The notes below the pieces were generated by a model, which searched no databases, was not told where the DNA came from, and saw nothing but the letters and a program-made list of their open reading frames with translations. A stretch of 64,000 nucleotides of DNA from Chryseobacterium foetidum (GTDB lineage Bacteria; Bacteroidota; Bacteroidia; Flavobacteriales; Weeksellaceae), in assembly GCF_025457425.1 (NCBI RefSeq), contig NZ_JAMXIA010000001.1:1302001-1366000 (forward strand). The letters run 5' to 3'. Below are positions 27,217 through 35,943 of the stretch, piece after piece. The stretch's first letter is position 1. Every line of letters begins with the position of its first letter. The translations under genes and the position numbers were made by a program.

Positions 27217-27337
27217 ATCTAGGTTTAGGTTTAGATTTAAGTAAAATTAAATTAAAAAAGTTTGATAATTAATTGAGTTTCGCTTCAAAAAAATATCTGA
27301 ACTGAAATTTATTTATTTATCTTTATAATATAGAATC

Positions 27338-27363
27338 CTGCCAACGTTTTGAACACTGGCAGG
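27338..27363. repeat. Short palindromic intergenic element
   Basis: CCTGCCA...TGGCAGG, 7-bp arms, 12-nt interior (ACGTTTTGAACAC-like), just upstream of the bidirectional terminator. It resembles REP-type hairpins common in Bacteroidetes spacers. Confidence 0.45.
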
Positions 27364-27378
27364 GTTAGAGGATCAAAA

Positions 27379-27410
27379 ACAAACCCATCAAGATTTTGAT
27401 GGGTTTGTGC
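27379..27410. terminator. Bidirectional terminator between dusB and the LEA-like gene
   Basis: The stem CAAACCCATCA.../TGATGGGTTTG has AAAAA before it and a T-rich sequence after it, so it can serve the converging genes from both sides. Confidence 0.75.
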
Positions 27411-27434
27411 TTTTCTAAATTGTTTTCAGGAAAA

Positions 27435-27749
27435 TTATTTCTTGATATCAGTTTTTACATCCTGATAGGTTTTTTCTACAGCTTTTGCACCTTTTTTAGC
27501 AGTTTTTTCTGTCCAGTTTGCTCCTTGCTTCACTCCTTTTTTAGTTGCATCAGCGCCTTTTTTGGCTGTTTTTTCTGTCCATTTTGCACCTTGCTGAACT
27601 CCTTTTTTGGTTGCGTTTGCGCCTTTCTTAGCAGTATTTCCTACAGCCTGAGCATCTTTTTTTACTGTTTCTTTTACAGTTTGTTTTTCCTGTGCACTGG
27701 CAGAGAATGTAATCATTAAAACTGCCAGAATTGAAATTAAATTTTTCAT
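27435..27749 (-). CDS. Secreted LEA-like 22-residue-repeat protein
   Basis: The 104-residue protein has a signal peptide (ISILAVLMITFSASAQ), then Lys/Ala/Thr-rich sequence with a strict 22-residue repeat: AKKGANATKKGVQQGAKWTE, then AKKGADATKKGVKQGANWTE, then a partial AKKGAKAVEKT. The period equals two 11-mers, the hallmark of group 3 LEA-type amphipathic helices. Such periplasmic proteins are thought to protect membranes or proteins in drying or freezing; that role is inferred. The start at 27749 begins the signal peptide. Confidence 0.75.
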   Translation of the reverse strand: MKNLISILAVLMITFSASAQEKQTVKETVKKDAQAVGNTAKKGANATKKGVQQGAKWTEKTAKKGADATKKGVKQGANWTEKTAKKGAKAVEKTYQDVKTDIKK

Positions 27750-27821
27750 CGATTTAAAATTTTTAAATTTTACTGAAGGAAACACAGCATTTTTTAAGCC
27801 AAATTTAAAAAATCAACAGTC

Positions 27822-28709
27822 CTATGATTCGCCGGATAATGAAGTAATATCGGTATTTGGATTGGAAATCTGAATGCTGGTGGGCGTTACAAGATGTACC
27901 CCATCTGCATCGAATCGGTCTTTTATTTTTGTTAAAACTTCGTTTTTTACCAAAAGCATATTTGATCCCACCTTCATCCAGAATCTCACCTGCAGATTGA
28001 AAACACCCTGTTTTAAATCTGTGTAGACCACATCTACATTTTCAGGGCGGTCGAGTTCTTCGATGTTCTGCACGATTTCTAAAATTCCTTGTTTGGCTTT
28101 GCTAATGTCTTCATCTGCCGGAATTTCAAAATTCAAAATAATTCTCCGCTGTGGCGAAGCTGTAATATTATAAAACGGAGCATTAAAAATAACCTGATTG
28201 GGTATGAAAACTTTCTTCCCGTCGTCAGTCGTCATTTTTGTAGTAAGAAGTCCGATGTCGAGAACTGTTCCGGAATGATTTCCTATGGTAATATAGTCGC
28301 CCACTTTGAAAGCTTTATCGATCCCAATCAGCATTCCGGAAAATATACTTGATACTAAATCTTTCAAGGCCACCCCGGCAATCACCCCTGCAACTCCCAA
28401 ACTTCCGATGAATTTCCACAGGAAACTGCTGAATCCCATAATTTCAAGCGTAATGAAAATTCCGATGACCAAAATTAAAAATCTAAAAACAGCAACGGTG
28501 GTAGTAACCGAAGCTTCCGCAGTACTTTTTGGAAAAAATTTATGAAAAAGTTTAACGGCAATTTTGCTTAAATACTTACTCGTCAAAAGAAAAAATGAAA
28601 ATACGATTGCGCCGACAATAAGTTTTGGGGTGAGCCGTGCAAAAGCAATATACCAGTTTTCAAGCACTTTGGTGATTGTATCGATGTACCCGTCAGGATT
28701 AAATTCCAT
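27822..28709 (-). CDS. Small-conductance mechanosensitive channel (MscS family)
   Basis: The 295-residue protein has three membrane helices (about residues 25-45, 70-90 and 92-120) and the pore helix GSLGVAGVIAGVALKDLV, followed by the MscS beta domain (FKVGDYITIGNHSGTVLDIG, KKVFIPNQVIFN) and the cytoplasmic alpha/beta domain. It should release osmolytes on hypo-osmotic shock. It is monocistronic and next to the LEA-like gene, possibly a stress-related pair. Confidence 0.92.
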   Translation of the reverse strand: MEFNPDGYIDTITKVLENWYIAFARLTPKLIVGAIVFSFFLLTSKYLSKIAVKLFHKFFPKSTAEASVTTTVAVFRFLILVIGIFITLEIMGFSSFLWKFIGSLGVAGVIAGVALKDLVSSIFSGMLIGIDKAFKVGDYITIGNHSGTVLDIGLLTTKMTTDDGKKVFIPNQVIFNAPFYNITASPQRRIILNFEIPADEDISKAKQGILEIVQNIEELDRPENVDVVYTDLKQGVFNLQVRFWMKVGSNMLLVKNEVLTKIKDRFDADGVHLVTPTSIQISNPNTDITSLSGES

Positions 28710-28777
28710 AGAAATATTTTAATTTAAATTTAAACATATTTTTTTAACAAAAATTTTGCCAGTTGATAAAAGTCTAT

Positions 28778-28785
28778 TAAATTTG
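28778..28785 (+). promoter_or_regulatory. Peroxiredoxin -7 box (TAAATTTG)
   Basis: TAAATTTG lies 22 nt before the ATG of the 1-Cys peroxiredoxin. Confidence 0.55.
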
Positions 28786-28807
28786 TAGACTAATAAAACA
28801 AAATATT

Positions 28808-29443
28808 ATGTCAATAAAACTGGGAGACACCGCACCGGATTTTAAAGCAGATTCATCTTTGGGGGAAATTAATTTTTACGAATTTCTTGGAGATTCCTGG
28901 GGAATTTTATTCTCGCATCCTGCAGATTTCACACCGGTCTGCACCACAGAATTAGGTTTTACCTCCAAACTGAAATCAGAATTTGAAAAGAGAGATACAA
29001 AAGTGATTGCGCTGAGTGTTGACAATGTAGAAGATCATAAAAAATGGATTTCAGATATTAATGAAACTCAAAATACCGATGTACAATTTCCGATTATTGC
29101 AGATCACGAAAGAAAAGTGTCAGAACTGTATGATTTTATCCATCCAAATGCTTCTGCCACGGCTACTGTAAGATCTTTACTGATTATTGATCCAGCAAAA
29201 AAAGTAAGATTAATTATCACTTATCCTGCTTCTACCGGAAGAAATTTTGATGAAGTTTTAAGAGTTTTAGATTCTCTGCAACTCGTTGATAATTACAAAG
29301 TGACTACTCCGGCGAACTGGAAAAATGGTGATGAAGTGATTGTGCCACCAGCAATTTCTACGGAAGATGCTAAAGAATTATACCCTAAAGGTGTGAGAGA
29401 AGTGAAGCCCTATCTGCGTTTTACACCTCAACCCAATATTTGA
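28808..29443 (+). CDS. 1-Cys peroxiredoxin (Prx6-like)
   Basis: The 211-residue cytoplasmic thiol peroxidase has the N-terminal KLGDTAPDF, the catalytic HPADFTPVCTTE with the peroxidatic Cys near residue 46, and IIADHERKVSELY. A long C-terminal domain ends PKGVREVKPYLRFTPQP, typical of the Prx6/1-Cys group. There is no resolving Cys in the C-terminal half. It detoxifies hydrogen peroxide and organic peroxides. The IS element begins 42 bp after its stop, so the gene is intact. Confidence 0.93.
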   Translation: MSIKLGDTAPDFKADSSLGEINFYEFLGDSWGILFSHPADFTPVCTTELGFTSKLKSEFEKRDTKVIALSVDNVEDHKKWISDINETQNTDVQFPIIADHERKVSELYDFIHPNASATATVRSLLIIDPAKKVRLIITYPASTGRNFDEVLRVLDSLQLVDNYKVTTPANWKNGDEVIVPPAISTEDAKELYPKGVREVKPYLRFTPQPNI

Positions 29444-29484
29444 TTTTGGATTTTTTATTTATTTATATAGTTTAGTTTAATTGC

Positions 29485-31228
29485 AAAGAATCCGTCTCAC
29501 AACAAAATTTGAGGCGGATTTTTTATTTCAGTAAAATGTATATTATTTTGGAAAATAGAAAAAGTTGTCCTCTTTAGGCAACTTTCTTTCTTAGATTGTG
29601 TGCTAAAGCGTGTAAACCGAACTCCAATTCTACTTTTTTCAGACCTTTGAGGGTAAACCGCTTAAAATTATTGCAATGTTTGAGATGTGCAAACACAGGT
29701 TCTACTTCAACCGAGCGTTGTTTTCTTTTTTTAATGCCTTTTTCACTGTTTAAAAGCTTTCGTATTTTCTCTTTGTAATCTTCCAAATGATGGTTCCGTT
29801 CGATGCTTCGGTTTTCTTTGGAACTGTGGCAAACGCCTCTAATTGGGCATCCATAGCAGTTTTTAGCCTGATAATGGGAGAGCTTTTGAGGATAACCGGT
29901 CTTGGTTTTGCGCGTGCTTTCGTGCGTTTTTTCCATCTTTTGTCCCATCGGACAGATATAAAAATCGCCTTCCCCGTTGTAATGCAGATTTTCTTTGCTG
30001 AAAGTCTTGTGTTTCGCCTGATAATGGGCATTCTGCTCTTTGTCGAAAGTATTGTATTTTACAAATGGTGTAATATTGTTCTGTTCCAATAATTCGTAGT
30101 TCTGCTCGCTTCCGTACCCCGCATCGGCAGTGAGTTCTTCCAACTCTTCCATTCTTTTTTTACCAAACAATTTCTCAAAATTTTCCAAATGACGCTCCAA
30201 AGTATTGATATCATTGGTTTGCTGATGGATGGTATAATTGACGATGATTTGATTTTGACTTCGTCGAATCTTCGATTTCTGTGGAAATCTGTGCATTATA
30301 AGCCGGTTTGAGCTGTCCATTCATCATGTGATCGTCCTTCATTCTCATGAAAGTAGCATCTTCATCGGTCTTGCTGTAGGAATTCCGCTCTGCTAAAATA
30401 GCTTCCTGAGCTTCGTATTTATCGAGGTTTTTCTCAAAATTGTTTTTAATGTAATTCAGTTTGGCTTTGGCTTTTTTGTCGGAATCGGTTTTACCCCCGC
30501 TGCCTTTTAATTTGGCATTGATATTTTCTGCCGTTTGCCGGATTTTTTCTTTGCTGATCTCTTTGAACTCCGGCGGTTCAGGGTCTTTATCTTCTTCCTT
30601 TGCCACACTTTGAGCGTATTTCCAGAGCTCTTCCAGTTGACGAAGCATTTTTTCTTTGTTGGTTTTGATGGAATTTGCCCAGACAAAAGTGTAGCGACCC
30701 GCCTGTGCTTCAATTTTGGTTCCGTCTACAAACACCTGTTTCAGGCTCACCAAACCTTCTTCTGCCAAAAGCAAAACCACCTGGGAGAAAATATTTTTGA
30801 AGGCGGCTTCAAGTTTATGGGCACGAAAACGGTTCACGGTATTGTGATCTACAATACTCATGTTGGAGAGCCACATGAAGTTGATGTTTTCACGAAGCGC
30901 TTTTTCGATTTTCCGCGATGAATAAATATTGTTCATATACGCAAAAACCATCACCTTGAGCATCATCACAGGGTGATAACTGGGATTTCCTTCTTTACTG
31001 TAAGCTTTCAGGAGCGGGTCAATGTTTACCTTCTCCAAAATATCATTAACGATCCGAACAGGATGATTTTCGGGAATCAAATCCTCAAAACTATAAGGAA
31101 ACAAAACCAACTGATTTTGATTATAATGCTTGAAATTCATAAACAACTATCTGATTATCAGATATAAATATACGAAATCCTGCAATAATTACCAAAAAAA
31201 ACCGCCTCAGTTGTGAGACGGATTCTTT
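29485..31228. mobile_element. IS1182-family insertion sequence
   Basis: The element spans about 1744 bp. Perfect 19-bp terminal inverted repeats AAAGAATCCGTCTCACAAC lie at 29485-29503 and, inverted, at 31210-31228. The similarity continues inward as GAGGCGG plus T-runs. Each end folds into a hairpin (CCGTCTCA with TGAGGCGG). It encodes one transposase on the minus strand, split by a frameshift. No clear target duplication is visible. It sits between the peroxiredoxin gene and an outer-membrane protein gene, only 21 bp from the latter's stop, without cutting either. Confidence 0.88.
29574..31146 (-). pseudogene. IS1182-family transposase, frameshifted
   Basis: The N-terminal part (31146 to about 30275) carries the DUF772-type helical domain ([32 protein letters not shown]) and the first catalytic Asp in [11 protein letters not shown]. 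The C-terminal part, in another frame (about 30260 to 29574), carries ELTADAGYGSEQNYELL with the second Asp and KRKQRSVEVEPVFAHLKH with the Glu. The break is at ISTE|NQII near 30250-30275, where about 22 extra bases interrupt the frame. The protein is probably inactive unless a programmed frameshift occurs, for which I see no slippery sequence. Confidence 0.85.
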
Positions 31229-31249
31229 ATATTTGTTAAATTGTACAAC

Positions 31250-31843
31250 TTAGTTTTTAACGTCATTGATCACTTCTCTACCTTTTGAAGTTGGTAAGAA
31301 AATACTGAAACCTACGTTAAAAGTAATTGCAGAATTCAAGCCTTCGTTCCCGAAACCTGCCTGTCCTTGGTATTTTACTAAACCTTCAAGACCAATATTT
31401 GGTGTGATGAAGTAAGAATAACCAGGTCCAACACCGAAGTCAAGACCAGTAGTTGAGTTAGAGTTTTCAACATTTCTACCTCCGATACCTACGTTACCTT
31501 CGAAGAACCAACGACCGTGGTTTAACAAATTATCCACTCCTTTTTCACCTGGAGAAAGATAATATCTTCCCAAACCACCTACTCCATAGTCAAATGCTGT
31601 AGGACTTCCGTTTGTAACTTTGCTAATTCCTAAATTTACGTATCCACCCACTGCAACATTGTCAGCAACAAAATATGCAGCCTTTGGAGTAAGTTGGATA
31701 TTGTAACCACCACCAGTATTCAGTCCGAAATTACTTGAAAGTAGACTACTACCTACTAACCAGTTTCCTTCCTGTATTTGCGCATTGGCATTTGATGTAA
31801 GACCTGCAACTGCCAACAGTCCTGTAAAGATCAGCTTTTTCAT
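31250..31843 (-). CDS. Small outer-membrane beta-barrel protein
   Basis: The 197-residue protein has a signal peptide (LIFTGLLAVAGLTSNANAQ) and eight-stranded-barrel-like alternation (NWLVGSSLLSSNFGLNTGG, KAAYFVADNVAVGGYVNLG, WFFEGNVGIGG, and the final ITFNVGFSIFLP). It has no OmpA domain and is of unknown transport role. The IS ends 21 bp beyond its stop, and the IS-end hairpin may act as its terminator. Confidence 0.82.
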   Translation of the reverse strand: MKKLIFTGLLAVAGLTSNANAQIQEGNWLVGSSLLSSNFGLNTGGGYNIQLTPKAAYFVADNVAVGGYVNLGISKVTNGSPTAFDYGVGGLGRYYLSPGEKGVDNLLNHGRWFFEGNVGIGGRNVENSNSTTGLDFGVGPGYSYFITPNIGLEGLVKYQGQAGFGNEGLNSAITFNVGFSIFLPTSKGREVINDVKN

Positions 31844-31919
31844 AATATTATATTTAATAGTTAATTTTTGATTATAAATTAGCTATTCCAATAAATATGC
31901 CATGAGAAGTTAACATGTT

Positions 31920-32435
31920 TTATATCATGGTCAGGATAATTGCAATGATCAGGCCTGCAACTGCAAATTTCACTCCCCTTTTAAAAGCTTTTGTCTTTGG
32001 ATTAAACATCCAGAAACTTGATACCACAAAGAAGAAAAGGCAAAATCCAAAAAAAGTATTTAACGGAGAAAGTGTATCTGCAGATTTTGCCTTATGAAGT
32101 TTTGCCATTTTATCTAAGACAAAAGGCAGTTCCATTTTAGAATATTTTGCCACACCCGTGGAAGCATTGTAAGTTCCTTCTTTAAAATGACTTATATTTC
32201 CGACCGTTTTTATGATTTCAAAGTTTTTCAGTTTCAGTTCTTTTTCAATTCCTTTTTCGTCGAGATCTTTGGCAATGGTCTTTTCATATTTCTTTTCCTG
32301 CTTCAGAAAATCGGTATCTCTGTAAACGAGCAGCATTCCGCTCACGGCATAAACCGCCATGATTCCAGCCATAAAATAGCCTAAATAGCGGTGAATGATT
32401 CTCATAAAACTGCGTGTATCTTTGATTTTGTCCAT
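31920..32435 (-). CDS. PepSY-associated membrane protein
   Basis: The 171-residue protein has the N-terminal FMRIIHRYLGYFMAGIMAVYAVSG helix (PepSY-type), a periplasmic domain, then two helices at the C-terminus (FFGFCLFFFVVSSFWMF, FAVAGLIIAIILTMI). PepSY-linked membrane proteins often act in ferric-siderophore reduction or peptidase control; which applies here is unknown. The ATG at 32435 is preferred over a longer start because it opens the conserved segment. Confidence 0.75.
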   Translation of the reverse strand: MDKIKDTRSFMRIIHRYLGYFMAGIMAVYAVSGMLLVYRDTDFLKQEKKYEKTIAKDLDEKGIEKELKLKNFEIIKTVGNISHFKEGTYNASTGVAKYSKMELPFVLDKMAKLHKAKSADTLSPLNTFFGFCLFFFVVSSFWMFNPKTKAFKRGVKFAVAGLIIAIILTMI

Positions 32436-32561
32436 GTAAAAATTATAAAGTGCAAAAATGCGATAAAGCAACAAATTCTGAAAGCTTATTTTTATTAATT
32501 CTTAATTAAATTTTTATGTTTTAAATAGAATTAATGACTTACCGAAAGAAAATTTAAATCT

Positions 32562-32569
32562 TATATTTG
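32562..32569 (+). promoter_or_regulatory. -7 box (TATATTTG) for the Gfo/Idh gene
   Basis: TATATTTG lies 15 nt before the ATG. Confidence 0.55.
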
Positions 32570-32583
32570 ATAAAAATTAAATT

Positions 32584-33645
32584 ATGCAACTTGTAAAAGT
32601 AGGTTTATGCGCCTTCGGAATGAGCGGAAAAGTATTTCATGCACCTTTTCTGAAGCAACATCTTGGTTTTTTTCTCTCTGCAATTGTAGAAAGATCCAAA
32701 GAAGAGTCTAAAGAGAAATATTCTGATGCTGTAATCTATCGCTCAGTAGAAGAAATGCTGCAGAATGCAGAAATTGATTTGGTAGTAGTCAATACTCCGG
32801 TTCAGACTCATTTTGAATATGCAAAACTCGCTTTGGAAGCCGGAAAAAATGTTATTGTAGAAAAACCTTTTACTGTGAATGCCACAGAAGCTGAAGACCT
32901 TGCAAAACTGGCAGCTGAGAAAAATCTTTTTATAAGTGTCTATCAAAACAGGAGATTCGACAGAGATTATATTCAGGTGCAGAAGATTTTGAATGAAAAA
33001 GTTTTAGGAAATATAAAAGAAGTCGAAATTCGTTTTGACAGGTTCAGAACTGAAGCAAGTGCGAAACTTCATAAGGAAGATCCCAATCTTTCAGGTTCAG
33101 GCTCAGTACACGATCTTGGTGCACACCTCATCGATCAGGCGGTTCAGCTTTTTGGTCAGCCTGAAAAAGTTTTTGCCGATGTATTTTCGATGAAGGGAAA
33201 TGATTTTGCCAATGATTATTTTGAAATTCTTTTCTATTACGAAAATGAATTACGACTTCGTTTGAAATCTTCAGTTTTCACAAAAGAAGATCATTATGCC
33301 TACAAAATTTTCGGGGACAAAGGTTGTTTTCTACAGCAAAGATCAGATGATCAGGAAAATCAACTCGTTGCAGGAGCAGTCCCTGAATACGGAAAAGAAT
33401 GGACTGCCCCACTCGGTTCTGCAGACGGAATTTTAAATATTTTTAATGAAAATTTAGAAACAGAAAGGGTTTTGACTTCAAGTGAGGCTGGAAATTATAT
33501 GAATTACTATCAGAATATTTACGAGCACATTGTTTTCGGATATTACCTGCCATCACCAGCCGAAGAAGTTGTAGTCAACATGAAAATCATCGACGCAGCT
33601 ATGGAAAGCTCAGAGCAGGGAAAAATTATTTATTTAAATTTTTAA
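32584..33645 (+). CDS. Gfo/Idh/MocA family oxidoreductase
   Basis: The 353-residue NAD(P)-dependent dehydrogenase has the N-terminal Rossmann segment KVGLCAFGMSGKVFHAPFL, VVVNTPVQTHFEYAKLALEAG, the signature EKPFTVN (Lys/Pro in the active site), QNRRFDRDY, and a C-terminal beta-sheet domain with HDLGAHLIDQA. It resembles the YdgJ/YvaA-type sugar or inositol oxidoreductases; the substrate is unknown. A 52-codon membrane gene follows 17 bp later. Confidence 0.92.
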   Translation: MQLVKVGLCAFGMSGKVFHAPFLKQHLGFFLSAIVERSKEESKEKYSDAVIYRSVEEMLQNAEIDLVVVNTPVQTHFEYAKLALEAGKNVIVEKPFTVNATEAEDLAKLAAEKNLFISVYQNRRFDRDYIQVQKILNEKVLGNIKEVEIRFDRFRTEASAKLHKEDPNLSGSGSVHDLGAHLIDQAVQLFGQPEKVFADVFSMKGNDFANDYFEILFYYENELRLRLKSSVFTKEDHYAYKIFGDKGCFLQQRSDDQENQLVAGAVPEYGKEWTAPLGSADGILNIFNENLETERVLTSSEAGNYMNYYQNIYEHIVFGYYLPSPAEEVVVNMKIIDAAMESSEQGKIIYLNF

Positions 33646-33662
33646 TATCTTAAAATTAAAGT

Positions 33663-33821
33663 ATGCAAAAAAGAAGTTCAAGTTTCACAGTGCTCGGTTT
33701 ACTGTTTGTCATCATCGGAATTACACTGATGGAGGATAATATTTATTTAAAGTATGGATTTTTAGTTCTTGGAATTGCATTTCTTTCATACAGCATTTTT
33801 ACGATGGTTAAAAAGAAATAA
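33663..33821 (+). CDS. 52-residue membrane protein
   Basis: This small ORF starts MQKRSSSFTVLGLLFV and ends TMVKKK. It has two hydrophobic helices (VLGLLFVIIGITLM and YGFLVLGIAFLSYSIF) with a KK tail. It lies 17 bp after the Gfo/Idh gene and just before the terminator, as expected for the second gene of that transcript. Confidence 0.65.
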   Translation: MQKRSSSFTVLGLLFVIIGITLMEDNIYLKYGFLVLGIAFLSYSIFTMVKKK

Positions 33822-33831
33822 CAAGTATAAA

Positions 33832-33863
33832 AAAGAGCTGTTCATCAAATGTTCAGCTCTTTT
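33832..33863 (+). terminator. Terminator after the small membrane gene
   Basis: AAAGAGCTG/CAGCTCTTTT stem (13-nt loop) followed by T-rich sequence. Confidence 0.75.
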
Positions 33864-33956
33864 ATCTTATTTTTTATGAAGCATTCTTAAAGCAAAGCTG
33901 ATCTTAACCATCCTTCAATACTTATAAGCCTTAATGGTTCAAATTAAAAATTCTGA

Positions 33957-35876
33957 TTATTCTTCCTGAAGCTCAAGCCATCTCATTTCATGATTCTCCA
34001 GTTTTTGAGAAACATGTTCCAGATTGGCTGAAAGTTTTGAAATCTTATCGTAATCAGATTCGTTGCTCAGCTCATCCAGAATGGCCGCTCTTTTAGATTC
34101 CAGTTCAGGAATTTCTTTTTCGATCGTTTCCAGTTCGCGCTGTTCTTTAAAAGAAAGTTTCTTTTTAACGGGAAGCTGGGAGCCGGGAGCTTGAAGAATC
34201 GTCTCAACTTTTTTAGCAGGTTCCTGTTTCTGAACAGCGGCTTCCGTCTTCTTGCTTCCCTCTTCCTGCTTCTTACTTCCCTCTTCCATCTTCTTATTTT
34301 CTCTGTATTCTGAAAAGTTTCCAATGAAATCTTTGATTTTACCTTCTCCTTCAAATGCCAGAACATGGTCAACAATTCTGTCCATAAAATACCTGTCGTG
34401 AGAAACGATAATTAAACTTCCCTGAAAATTCAAAAGAAAATTCTCCAAAACCGTCAATGTAGGAAGGTCAAGGTCATTAGTAGGCTCATCAAAAATCAAG
34501 AAATTAGGATTTTGATATAAAATATACATCAAATGCAGTCTTCTTTTTTCTCCACCTGAAAGTTTAGAGATCGGCGAATACTGCGTCTGATCATCAAATA
34601 AGAATAATCTCAAAAACTGAGATGCCGTAATAGTTCTGCCGTTTGCCAAAGGGAAATTCTCTGAAATATCTTTAATGAAATCAATGACACGTTCTTCCTC
34701 TTTATATTTTAAACCTTTCTGAGAAAAATATCCGAATTTAATGGTTTCACCAGTTTCAATCTCTCCGGAATCTTTCGGTTCAAAACCTTGGATAATATTT
34801 AATAAAGTAGATTTTCCGGCTCCGTTTTTCCCTACAATTCCTACTTTTTCGCCTCTTTGGAAAGAATAACTGAAGTCTTTCAGCAACAATTTATCTCCAT
34901 AACTTTTAGAAATATCTTTCAGTTCCAGAATTTTATTGCCCAACCTTTTCATTTCAAAATCAAGCTCCAATTTTTCTTTTCGGGTATCGGTTTTTGCGAC
35001 TTTTTCGGTTTCATAGAAATCTTCCTGTCTGGATTTTGATTTTGTAGTTCTTGCTTTCGGCTGTCTTCTCATCCACTCCAATTCTTTTCTGTAAAGGTTT
35101 TGAGCTTTGTCGATCGTAGAGTTCATATTATCCTCACGAATCATTTTATTCTCCAGATAAGTTGCATAAGCACCTTGATGAACGTATAGATTCTGATCTT
35201 CCATTTCCCAGATAATTCCGCACACAGCATCGAGGAAATAACGGTCGTGAGTAACGAGAAGAAGTGTGATTTTTGCTTTATTCAAATAGCTTTCAAGCCA
35301 TTCTACCATTTCCACATCGAGGTGGTTGGTAGGCTCATCCATAATCAAAAGCGTGTGACGGTGCTCGGCTCTGGTTTCTGTTAAAAGTTTTGCCAATGCA
35401 ACACGTTTGATCTGTCCACCGGAAAGCATTCCCATTTTGGCGGTCAAATCTGTGATTTTAAGCTGAGAAAGAATCTGGCTCATTTCATTTTCAAGATCCC
35501 ACGCTTTGTGAATTTCCATTTCAGCCAATGCTGTTTCCATTTCATCCGGATCTCCCGAAAGTAAGGCGTGATGGTATTTTTTTAAAGCTAAAATAGGAGC
35601 AGAATCTAAAGTCATCATGAATTCCTCAATCGAGAGATCAGATTCAAAATCGATTTCCTGATCAAACAAAACCACCTGAATATCTTTATTGATCACAATA
35701 TTTCCGCTGTCTGCAATCTCTTTTCCCATCAAAATCTTGAGCAAAGTAGATTTTCCACTGCCGTTTTTGGCAACGATGGCTATTTTGTCACCTTCATTGA
35801 CGTGAAATGAGACATTTTTAAACAAAGTTTTGATGCCATACGATTTGGTAAGGTTTTCGACAGAAACGTAATTCAT
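33957..35876 (-). CDS. ABC-F family ATP-binding protein (Uup-like)
   Basis: The 639-residue soluble protein has two ATPase domains. First: Walker A AKNGSGKST, signature LSGGQIKR, Walker B LLIMDEPTNHLD. Second: GKNGAGKST, LSGGEKRR, FLIFDEPTNDLD. A short linker joins them, and the C-terminus is a coiled coil (KEQRELETIEKEIPELESK...). ABC-F proteins act on ribosomes or DNA; with this coiled coil the Uup type fits best. The linker before the coiled coil holds a repetitive segment EEGSKKQEEGSKKTEA. The -7 box lies at 35915-35922. Confidence 0.93.
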   Translation of the reverse strand: MNYVSVENLTKSYGIKTLFKNVSFHVNEGDKIAIVAKNGSGKSTLLKILMGKEIADSGNIVINKDIQVVLFDQEIDFESDLSIEEFMMTLDSAPILALKKYHHALLSGDPDEMETALAEMEIHKAWDLENEMSQILSQLKITDLTAKMGMLSGGQIKRVALAKLLTETRAEHRHTLLIMDEPTNHLDVEMVEWLESYLNKAKITLLLVTHDRYFLDAVCGIIWEMEDQNLYVHQGAYATYLENKMIREDNMNSTIDKAQNLYRKELEWMRRQPKARTTKSKSRQEDFYETEKVAKTDTRKEKLELDFEMKRLGNKILELKDISKSYGDKLLLKDFSYSFQRGEKVGIVGKNGAGKSTLLNIIQGFEPKDSGEIETGETIKFGYFSQKGLKYKEEERVIDFIKDISENFPLANGRTITASQFLRLFLFDDQTQYSPISKLSGGEKRRLHLMYILYQNPNFLIFDEPTNDLDLPTLTVLENFLLNFQGSLIIVSHDRYFMDRIVDHVLAFEGEGKIKDFIGNFSEYRENKKMEEGSKKQEEGSKKTEAAVQKQEPAKKVETILQAPGSQLPVKKKLSFKEQRELETIEKEIPELESKRAAILDELSNESDYDKISKLSANLEHVSQKLENHEMRWLELQEE

Positions 35877-35914
35877 TATAATGTGAAGCTTTTGATTGAA
35901 GTTGAATCGAGCGG

Positions 35915-35922
35915 CAAAAGTA
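35915..35922 (-). promoter_or_regulatory. -7 box (TACTTTTG) of the ABC-F gene
   Basis: Read on the minus strand it fits TAnnTTTG and lies 39 nt upstream of the ATG. Confidence 0.6.
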
Positions 35923-35943
35923 CAAAATTTAAACCTTAAAAAT

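Noticed and set aside
27396..27719. Cys-rich + strand ORF (107 aa)
   Set aside because: It is the antisense shadow of the LEA-like gene, whose Lys/Ala codons read as Cys/Phe in reverse; no start context.
29787..30092. 101-aa + strand ORF within the IS
   Set aside because: Antisense of the transposase, and its hydrophobic composition is a shadow effect.
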